NCBI GenBank assembly: GCA_027317105.1
Contig: DAHVFH010000181.1
Location: forward strand, 1-31,181
Reading direction: 5' to 3'
Length of the DNA stretch: 31,181 nucleotides
From: Cytophagales bacterium
Lineage (GTDB): Bacteria > Bacteroidota > Bacteroidia > Cytophagales > Cyclobacteriaceae
Shown here: piece after piece, positions 5,739 through 12,707 of the stretch
Layout: the number at the start of each line of letters is the position of its first letter
Numbering within the stretch: the stretch's first letter is position 1
Notes under the pieces: model-generated
Told to the model about the DNA's origin: nothing
Seen by the model: only the letters and a program-made list of their open reading frames with translations
Databases searched by the model: none
Program-made: the position numbers and the translations under genes

Positions 5739-7624
5739 GTATGGAGCGAACAAGGTTGAAGCGGAAATCTTTAAGCGAAGTTCATTCTTCTGTAGATGTA
5801 ACTGGCCGCCAGGGTTGGAGAAAACTGTTGGCTTTCCTTGGCCCGGCATATTTAGTTAGTGTGGGGTATATGGATCCAGGAAACTGGGCTACCGACATTG
5901 CAGGAGGCAGCAAATTTGGGTTTTCGCTGCTCTGGGTGTTACTGATGTCAAATCTAATGGCACTTTTACTCCAAAGTTTAAGTGCGCGATTGGGTATCGT
6001 TCGGCAACTCGATTTGGCGCAAGCCTCCAGAACAACCTACCATCCTGCCGTCAATTTTTGTTTATGGGTTTTTGCTGAAATAGCCATAGCCGCATGCGAT
6101 CTGGCGGAAGTATTAGGGATGGCCATTGGCTTGCAATTACTATTTGGGCTTTCCTTAATTTGGGGGGTAAGCCTTACCGTGCTGGACACGTTGTTGCTTT
6201 TGGTATTGCAAAGTTATGGGATGCGCAAGATAGAGGCTTTTATTATCGCCTTGGTCGCTATTATTGGATTATCCTTTTTGATGGAGATGATTTGGGCGAA
6301 GCCGGATATGGGTGAATTAGTAAAGGGCTTTGTCCCAACGATTCCTTCGAATGAGGCTTTGTACATAGCCATAGGGATCATTGGGGCAACCGTGATGCCG
6401 CATAATCTTTATCTTCATTCATCGCTTGTGCAAACCCGAAGGTTTGATACCAGTGAGCGGGGGATTTGGTCGGCTATTAAATACAATCTTATTGATTCAA
6501 CCATTGCCTTGAATGCCGCCTTCTTCGTAAATGCGGCCATCTTAATTTTAGCTGCGTCTACATTTTTTAGGGCGGGCATGTATGAAGTTTCCGATATTCA
6601 AGATTCGTATAAATTTCTGGCGCCTATGTTGGGAACCGACTGGGCTTCCATTCTATTTGGTATTGCCTTAGTAGCTGCGGGTCAGAGTTCAACTATTACA
6701 GGCACATTGGCAGGTCAAGTGGTGATGGAAGGATATTTGAATTTAAGGATTGCCCCTTGGCTGCGAAGGTTGATCACCCGACTCATCGCCATTACACCCG
6801 CCTACCTGGTTATCATTTTTTTTGGCGAGGGTGAGACAGGAGCGTTGCTGGTGTTAAGTCAAGTGGTCCTGAGCCTGCAACTTGGGTTTGCCGTTATTCC
6901 ACTCATTCACTTCACCAGCGACAAAGAAAAAATGGGCGTTTTTGTGATAAAGAATTGGATGAAGATTAGCGCGTGGGCTATTGCCGCCATAATCATTGGG
7001 CTTAATGTAAAATTGGTGATGCAGGAATTATCGGGCTGGCTAAGCAGTAGCGGGGATTATCGGTGGCTTATTTTGTGGCTGGTTATCCCACTTTGCGTGG
7101 CCATTGGGGCTCTTTTAATTTATATCGCGTTCAAACCCTTGATGGATCAGCGAAGACAGGAGAACAATGTTAGCCCACATTCTTCGGCTGCTGACTTGAG
7201 TAATTTGACTCGACCCGTATATAAAAGAATTGCCATTACAATAGACTTCAGTTCTGTTGATAGCAAGACGATACAAAGCGCTGTGGCGCAAGGTGGCCAC
7301 GAAGCTTCTTATGTTTTACTTCACATTGTAGAAACTGCCGGAGCCATGTGGTACGGAAGTGAAATTGCTGACCGTGAAGCGGATGAAGATGCCATGGGGT
7401 TGGGAAATTATTCAGACCAGTTGCAAAAGCAGGGCTTTCAAGTGACCACAAAGGTTGGGTATGGCAATCCGAGACGCACCATACCTGAGATTGTCAATGT
7501 GTTTGATTCTGATTTGTTAGTCATGGGTGCGCATGGCCACAACTGGGTTAAGGATTTGATTTTTGGTACTACCGTAGATGTAGTGCGCCATCGCGTCAAT
7601 ATTCCCGTACTTATTGTGCGATAG
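5735..7624 (+). CDS. mntH: NRAMP divalent metal transporter fused to a universal stress protein domain
   Basis: This 629-residue protein has two parts. Residues about 30-470 are a multi-helix NRAMP transporter with both metal-site motifs, DPGN at 47-50 in the first core helix and MPHN at 221-224 in the sixth. It should move Mn(II) or Fe(II) inward with protons across the inner membrane. After a polar linker, residues about 495-629 form a UspA-fold domain beginning RIAITIDFSSVDSKT and ending with GAHGH...FGTTVDVV, the ATP-binding GxxG-x9-G(S/T) type motif. Ordinary MntH proteins are about 400-450 residues, so the tail is an extra cytoplasmic domain, possibly an ATP- or stress-responsive gate. 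The start at 5735 overlaps the repressor stop; a second ATG lies 6 nt later. The operon context supports metal uptake. Confidence 0.9.
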   Translation: MSMERTRLKRKSLSEVHSSVDVTGRQGWRKLLAFLGPAYLVSVGYMDPGNWATDIAGGSKFGFSLLWVLLMSNLMALLLQSLSARLGIVRQLDLAQASRTTYHPAVNFCLWVFAEIAIAACDLAEVLGMAIGLQLLFGLSLIWGVSLTVLDTLLLLVLQSYGMRKIEAFIIALVAIIGLSFLMEMIWAKPDMGELVKGFVPTIPSNEALYIAIGIIGATVMPHNLYLHSSLVQTRRFDTSERGIWSAIKYNLIDSTIALNAAFFVNAAILILAASTFFRAGMYEVSDIQDSYKFLAPMLGTDWASILFGIALVAAGQSSTITGTLAGQVVMEGYLNLRIAPWLRRLITRLIAITPAYLVIIFFGEGETGALLVLSQVVLSLQLGFAVIPLIHFTSDKEKMGVFVIKNWMKISAWAIAAIIIGLNVKLVMQELSGWLSSSGDYRWLILWLVIPLCVAIGALLIYIAFKPLMDQRRQENNVSPHSSAADLSNLTRPVYKRIAITIDFSSVDSKTIQSAVAQGGHEASYVLLHIVETAGAMWYGSEIADREADEDAMGLGNYSDQLQKQGFQVTTKVGYGNPRRTIPEIVNVFDSDLLVMGAHGHNWVKDLIFGTTVDVVRHRVNIPVLIVR

Positions 7625-7645
7625 TTTATTTGTAATTTTCCAGTT

Positions 7646-9010
7646 GTGAATGCTTTTGAAGAGACCATCATTGCCCTTGCTACTGCGCAGGGAGTTAGTG
7701 CCATTGCCGTGATCCGTCTTTCGGGAAAAACCTCAATCGATATAATTCAAAAGGTATTTAAAGGAAAGAACTTGGCCCAGCAGCCTTCGCATACCATTCA
7801 TTTTGGAACGGTTTACGATGGCGATAAACCCATTGACGAAGTCTTGGTTTCTTTATTTAAAGAACCGCATTCGTTTACCAAGGAAAATTCGATTGAAATT
7901 TCCTGCCATGGATCACCGATCATCGTAAAAGAAATCATTAAGCTCTTGTTGAAAAATGGGGCTCGGCTCGCTACGCCTGGTGAATTTACCAAGCGCGCTT
8001 TTCTTAACGGGCGGTTCGATCTGGCTCAAGCCGAAGCAGTAGCCGACATTATCAATGCCGAAACCGACAATGCCCGTCAGGCCGCCCTCAACCAAATGCG
8101 GGGGGGCTTCTCTAAAGAAATTCAACATTTACGTGAAGAGTTAATTCATTTTGCTTCGCTGATTGAACTGGAACTCGACTTTGGCGAAGAAGATGTAGAG
8201 TTTGCCAAGCGCGAGGATTTAAAAAAATTGATTTTCCGTATTCAATCCTTTCTCCATTCTCTGATTCAATCTTTTGATCAGGGAAATGTGATTAAGAATG
8301 GCATACCAACGGTGATTGCTGGTAAACCGAATGCCGGAAAATCAACTTTACTCAATGCGTTACTCAACGAAGAGAAAGCTATCGTTTCTGAAATTCCGGG
8401 TACCACGCGCGATGTGATTGAAGATGAAATGATTTTGGATGGCATTAGTTTTCGGTTTATGGATACGGCCGGATTGCGGGAGACTACCGATATTGTAGAG
8501 GCAATAGGCGTGGCTCGCACCCGGGAAAGCCTTAGTAAAGCATCTCTAATTTTATATTTATTTGATCTATCAAAATCTACGTTGGAAGAAATTCACCTTG
8601 AAGAAAACGAAATCAGGAGTTTAAATATTCCTTTTCTTAAAGTCGGAAACAAAATTGATAAGGCAAATCCAGAACTGCTTAAACTACTCGAAGCGGAAAA
8701 TTTCATTTTGATTTCAGCATCACAGAAGAAAAATATTCAGCTTCTCAAAGACAAGATTCTATCTCAGTTCCAAATTAATGAAGTGAAGCAAGGCGATGTA
8801 CTCGTCACCAACTTACGACATTTTCAAAACTTAAGTCAAACCAATGAATCGCTAAATCGTGTACTTGCAGGGATGAAAAAAGGAATAACTGGTGACTTTC
8901 TCGCCATGGACATCCGGCAAGCACTCCATTTTTTGGGTGAGATCACAGGCGCAGTAACTACCGATGATCTACTGGATAATATATTTTCTAAGTTTTGTAT
9001 CGGGAAGTAG
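7646..9010 (+). CDS. mnmE: tRNA modification GTPase MnmE
   Basis: A 454-residue MnmE. With MnmG it installs the 5-carboxymethylaminomethyl group on the wobble uridine of certain tRNAs. The N-terminal formyl-tetrahydrofolate-binding domain (1-120) is followed by the helical domain, with the G domain inserted: GKPNAGKS at 226-233, PGTTRD at 251-256, DTAG at 273-276 and NKID further on. The C-terminus ends with the conserved CIGK motif that carries the essential Cys. The start is a GTG at 7646, giving MNAFEETIIALAT, as expected; no ATG is available nearby. It begins 21 bp after the transporter stop. Everything after its stop, as far as lysC, looks accessory, so its 3' flank seems to be an insertion point. 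Confidence 0.97.
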   Translation: MNAFEETIIALATAQGVSAIAVIRLSGKTSIDIIQKVFKGKNLAQQPSHTIHFGTVYDGDKPIDEVLVSLFKEPHSFTKENSIEISCHGSPIIVKEIIKLLLKNGARLATPGEFTKRAFLNGRFDLAQAEAVADIINAETDNARQAALNQMRGGFSKEIQHLREELIHFASLIELELDFGEEDVEFAKREDLKKLIFRIQSFLHSLIQSFDQGNVIKNGIPTVIAGKPNAGKSTLLNALLNEEKAIVSEIPGTTRDVIEDEMILDGISFRFMDTAGLRETTDIVEAIGVARTRESLSKASLILYLFDLSKSTLEEIHLEENEIRSLNIPFLKVGNKIDKANPELLKLLEAENFILISASQKKNIQLLKDKILSQFQINEVKQGDVLVTNLRHFQNLSQTNESLNRVLAGMKKGITGDFLAMDIRQALHFLGEITGAVTTDDLLDNIFSKFCIGK

Positions 9011-9013
9011 TAC

Positions 9014-9388
9014 ATGCAAATAATAGTAAGCATCCAAAACAGGATTTATGAAATACGATGCCAAAGGGTGATGTTCGATTTAGCCGTTCTTTACGAAGGT
9101 GAAACGAGGGTATTGAACCAAGCCGTGAAGCGAAAGGCAAAAAGGTTTCCGCCTGATTTCATGTTTCAACTTACTAAAGACGAATATGAGTGCTTGAGAT
9201 TTCAAATTGAAAGTTTAGAAAACAATAAGTCTTTAACATCACAACTTGTGATCTTAAAGACTGGTAGGGCAACAGGAAAACGTTGCTGAAGGAAACTTCT
9301 TTTAAAGAGCAACTAATTGAAGCATGCGAACGGTTGGGTGAACATGACGCGCAGCTAAACCAGATTTCGAGGCAATGGAAAATCTAGG
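9014..9388 (+). pseudogene. Decayed ORF6N-domain gene
   Basis: The first frame (9014-9289) reads IQNRIYEIRCQRVMFDLAVL, then ETRVLNQAVKRKAKRFPPDF and MFQLTKDEYECL. This is the typical start of ORF6N-domain proteins, which are common in Bacteroidota and phage-like DNA, but with residues lost in the middle of the first motif. It continues to SQLVILKTGRATGKRC and stops. In another frame from 9283, LLKETSFKEQLIEACERLGE and HDAQLNQI match the C-terminal coiled region of the same family, then a further shift gives EAMENL at about 9369-9386. The central part between GRATGKR and LLKE is deleted. So the gene carries at least one internal deletion and two frameshifts and cannot make a full protein. It starts 3 bp after mnmE stops. 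Confidence 0.75.
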
Positions 9389-9820
9389 TTTGAGCCCAAA
9401 AGTCAGACTGTTCCATTTAGGCACCGTCTGGCCATGGCCTTGTTAAAACTTGGAGAGATTGATAAAGCCAAAGAATTGCTTTTAGAAGACAGTAAAATCC
9501 AAAGCCAAATGCTTGACAAAACAAGAAGTATAGGGACTTGGGGGAATAAAGGAAATATTTATTACGACCTCGCAGTAGATAAAGTGTTGTTGGGATTTGA
9601 CCAGCAGGCCATTCAATACTTAGACAGTTCTTTTAAATACGGTTTTACACTTAAGATATTTTATGAAAACGATCCTGCCTTTGAAAGAATAAAGGACTTG
9701 CCTCAATTTAGAATAGTACAAAGTAAAGTGGATGACTACAACGCCTTTTTGAAAAAAGCTTTTAGTAATGCATTTAACCGTGCTAAGGCCAGCAACGAAT
9801 TGAAAAATATTTTAAAGTAA
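9389..9820 (+). pseudogene. C-terminal remnant of a TPR protein
   Basis: From about 9389 an open frame continues through an internal ATG at 9434 to a stop at 9820. It reads FEPKSQTVPFRHRLAMALLK, then LGEIDKAKELL, GNIYYDLAVDKVLLG, YGFTLKIFYENDPAFERIKD and a Lys/Ala-rich helical end. This is the usual C-terminal end of long multi-repeat TPR signalling proteins of Bacteroidota, in which the last repeat carries NDPAFxxIRDxPxF. The head of the gene is missing, and the frame begins right where the ORF6N relic ends, so two unrelated gene fragments are joined. A 128-residue product from 9434 could be made, but there is no obvious promoter. I treat it as a relic. Confidence 0.6.
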
Positions 9821-9924
9821 ATTTTTCTTCTAAATATTCTAAACGATTTCCAGATTAGTGTCTAACGCATTCACTTGCAAGAATCAATAAAGGACTTCAA
9901 TTCATAACACATCATAAAACTGGC

Positions 9925-9932
9925 TATATTTG
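9925..9932 (+). promoter_or_regulatory. -7 promoter element directly before the TIR gene
   Basis: TATATTTG matches TAnnTTTG exactly and ends 4 nt before the TIR-gene ATG at 9937. No clear TTG is found at the -33 distance. If it works, the transcript would be almost leaderless. The 116-bp gap from 9821 holds no other signal I recognise. Confidence 0.45.
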
Positions 9933-9936
9933 GTTT

Positions 9937-12678
9937 ATGGCTTCAATCTTACCCAACTTCGAGTATGACATTTTCATCTCCTACCGACAAAACGACAATA
10001 AATACGATGGATGGGTAACGGAGTTTGTTGACAACCTCAACAAAGAGTTGGAGGCAACTCTTAAAGAAAAGGTCAACGTTTATTTTGATGCCAATCCGCA
10101 CGATGGCTTGCTCGAAACCCATTCGGTAAATCATTCGCTTGAGGCGAAACTAAAGTGCCTTATATTTATTCCCATTCTTTCCAAGACCTATTGCGATGCC
10201 AAAGGGTTTGCGTGGAACCATGAATTTCTTGCTTTTATAGAAAAAGCTGGACAAGATCAATTTGGATTGAATATAAAGTTGCCTTCTGGAAACGTATCCA
10301 GCAGGGTGTTGCCGGTTCGCATCCACGATCTTGATCCTGAAGATGTGAAGCTGGCGGAATCTTATTTAGGGGTCATTCGCTCCGTAGATTTTATTTATCA
10401 TTCTCCGGGCGTGAACCGATCATTGAGACCCTGGGATGACGATGTAATCAAAAACACTAAGCAACCTTTTTATCGCGACCAGATTAATAAAGTCGCTAAC
10501 GCGATTGACGAAATTTTGCGCGGTATAAAGCAAGCAGAGAAAAGTAAGTCCGACAAAACGAAAATACCGATTGTTGTTGAAACTCCGATTGAAATAAAAC
10601 CTGCTCCGAAAAAAAAGGAAACCAATAGATCCCCACTCCGAAAAGTTGTGGCGATTGCGACTGTAATTATTTTAGGGGCGGCCTGTTTTTATGGATTACA
10701 ATGGTACTGGAAAAAACAAGATATTGATAAGGCAAAATTTGTGTTGCTTCCGGCTATACAGAAAATAGTGGATGAAAATTTCTTTCCCCCTACGGAAGCC
10801 TATGATAAGTTTATGGAGGCGAAAAAAATCATTCCCAAAGATTCAACGCTGTTAAACTTATTGCCAAGAGTTGCAACCATTATTTCCATGGAAACGAATC
10901 CTTCTGATGCTCAGGTATTTTGGAAAGACTACTCGAAACCTGAGATGGAATGGAGATTATCTGGAACAACCCCTATTATCGAGGCATCGTTTCCACGGGG
11001 ATATCTTAGAATGGAAATACGTAAGCCGGGCTATCAAACTATTGAATATGCCGGTCCACCTTGGATTATCAGGAAACTAAAGGATGAGATAGGCCATTTA
11101 AGGTTAGACAAGCGTGGCACTCTTCCAGAAAATATGGTGCGAATCCCCAAAAAATTAACTGATATGTATATCGTGGGACTGGAGTCCTATGGAAATAGAC
11201 AGGTGGGGGAATTTTTGATCGATCGTTTTGAGGTAACGAATAAACAATTCAAAGCTTTTGTGGATGCAGGGGGTTATTCCAACGAATCGCTTTGGCAAGT
11301 GCCTGTTTATTCCGAGGGAGAATTATTGCCGCATGGAATGGCGATTAAAAAATTTGTTGATCGAACGGGGCAGCAAGGACCTGCCAGTTGGGAGGCTGGT
11401 ACCTATAATGATGGACAGGAAAATCATCCTGTCACAGGTGTTTCGTGGTATGAAGCGGCAGCCTATGCGGCCTTTGTTCATAAACAGCTTCCGACAGTTT
11501 TTCATTGGAGCATTGTAGCCGAAACCTCTCGAACAGAATTTATTGTACCCCTCAGTAATTTTAGTGGAAAGGGAACAACGGAGGTTGGTAAAATGCAAGG
11601 TTATAGCTCCTTTGGTGTGTATGATATTGCTGGCAATGCCCGGGAGTGGTGTTCGAATGCTACGAATGATCCCAATCAACGATTCATTTTAGGCGGTGGA
11701 TGGAATGATCCTCAATATGCTTTCAATGATGCTTATACACAGAGAGCACTTGACCGAAGTTTGGCGAATGGGTTCCGCTGTATCCAGGAACTCCCAGGTG
11801 ACTCCACCTTAGCCAGATTAAACGGCAAAGTGGAGATGGCTTTTCGCGATTACCGAAAAGAAAAGCCTGTAGATGATAAAACCTTTACTATTTTTCTACG
11901 GCAATATGCTTACGATAAAGCACCGCTGCATGACAGTGTGAAGTTAGTTGCCGCGACAGATTTTTATACCGTGGAAAGGATTAGCTTCAATGCCGCCTAT
12001 AATCATGAGCGAATGCAAGCCTATTTGTTTTTACCAAAAAACAGTAAGCCACCTTTTCAAACGGTTCTGTTTTTCCCCGGATCTGGAGATATTTTTTCAA
12101 GAAAGTTTAATCCAGAAATTGGCCGTCTGGACTTTATCTTGAAAAGTGGACGTGCGGTGATCAGGCCAATCTATAAAGGCACATTCGAAAGACATGATGA
12201 ATTAAATTCTGATCTGCAGAATGAGTCTGTTTTTTATAAAGACCATGTGATCATGTGGCGAAAAGACATTGGCCGAACGATAGATTATCTCGAAACTAGA
12301 AAAGACATTCAGACTGATAAATTGGCCTACCTCGGGTGGAGTTGGGGTGGTTTTATGGGCGGAATCATGCCAGCGATTGAGAAAAGAATTAAGGTCGTTG
12401 TACTTAATGTTGGTGGAATGGAAATGCATAAAGCGTTACCGGAAGCCGACCAAATCAATTTTATCCCCCGGGTTACCCAACCTGTGCTAATGGTAAATGG
12501 TAGGCATGATATGTTTTTTCCAGTAGAGATTTCTCAGAAACCCATGTTTGATTTATTGGGTACACCAATGAAGGAAAAGAAGATTTTTATTTATGAAACA
12601 GGACATTTGGTGCCACGCACAGATTTTGTGCGCGAAACATTGATGTGGCTCGATCATTATCTTGGCAGCGTTAAATAA
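9937..12678 (+). CDS. TIR-transmembrane-FGE-like-alpha/beta-hydrolase protein
   Basis: A 913-residue multidomain protein. Residues 8-195 are a TIR domain: FEYDIFISYRQND, then VYFDANPHDGLLETH, CLIFIPILSKTYCD and FAWNHEF, whose Glu96 is the candidate catalytic Glu of NAD-cleaving TIRs. A charged linker leads to one transmembrane helix at about 235-256. Residues 313-390 resemble a PEGA-like beta domain (METNPSDAQVFW, IRKPGYQTI). Residues 399-617 are a formylglycine-generating-enzyme (SUMF1)-like fold with FLIDRFEVTNKQFKAFVDAG, HPVTGVSWYEAAAYAAF, AGNAREWCS and GFRC; the usual pair of active-site Cys is absent. Residues 640-913 are an alpha/beta hydrolase with GWSWGG (Ser802), GRHDMFFP (Asp858) and GHLVP (His890). 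The TIR end is presumably cytoplasmic and the hydrolase outside. A TPR/cyclase-like gene follows after 29 bp. Function is unknown; signalling or defence is inferred. Confidence 0.85.
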   Translation: MASILPNFEYDIFISYRQNDNKYDGWVTEFVDNLNKELEATLKEKVNVYFDANPHDGLLETHSVNHSLEAKLKCLIFIPILSKTYCDAKGFAWNHEFLAFIEKAGQDQFGLNIKLPSGNVSSRVLPVRIHDLDPEDVKLAESYLGVIRSVDFIYHSPGVNRSLRPWDDDVIKNTKQPFYRDQINKVANAIDEILRGIKQAEKSKSDKTKIPIVVETPIEIKPAPKKKETNRSPLRKVVAIATVIILGAACFYGLQWYWKKQDIDKAKFVLLPAIQKIVDENFFPPTEAYDKFMEAKKIIPKDSTLLNLLPRVATIISMETNPSDAQVFWKDYSKPEMEWRLSGTTPIIEASFPRGYLRMEIRKPGYQTIEYAGPPWIIRKLKDEIGHLRLDKRGTLPENMVRIPKKLTDMYIVGLESYGNRQVGEFLIDRFEVTNKQFKAFVDAGGYSNESLWQVPVYSEGELLPHGMAIKKFVDRTGQQGPASWEAGTYNDGQENHPVTGVSWYEAAAYAAFVHKQLPTVFHWSIVAETSRTEFIVPLSNFSGKGTTEVGKMQGYSSFGVYDIAGNAREWCSNATNDPNQRFILGGGWNDPQYAFNDAYTQRALDRSLANGFRCIQELPGDSTLARLNGKVEMAFRDYRKEKPVDDKTFTIFLRQYAYDKAPLHDSVKLVAATDFYTVERISFNAAYNHERMQAYLFLPKNSKPPFQTVLFFPGSGDIFSRKFNPEIGRLDFILKSGRAVIRPIYKGTFERHDELNSDLQNESVFYKDHVIMWRKDIGRTIDYLETRKDIQTDKLAYLGWSWGGFMGGIMPAIEKRIKVVVLNVGGMEMHKALPEADQINFIPRVTQPVLMVNGRHDMFFPVEISQKPMFDLLGTPMKEKKIFIYETGHLVPRTDFVRETLMWLDHYLGSVK

Positions 12679-12707
12679 TAATACAATTCTAGCTTCCTAG
12701 TATTAAA

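Noticed and set aside
11323..11679. Open frame of 118 codons on the minus strand inside the TIR gene
   Set aside because: It is antisense to the well-supported FGE-like coding region, has no family resemblance and no start signal.
11131..11787. FGE-fold domain as a target of a diversity-generating retroelement
   Set aside because: Such domains are common DGR targets, but no reverse transcriptase frame or template repeat is present in the window.
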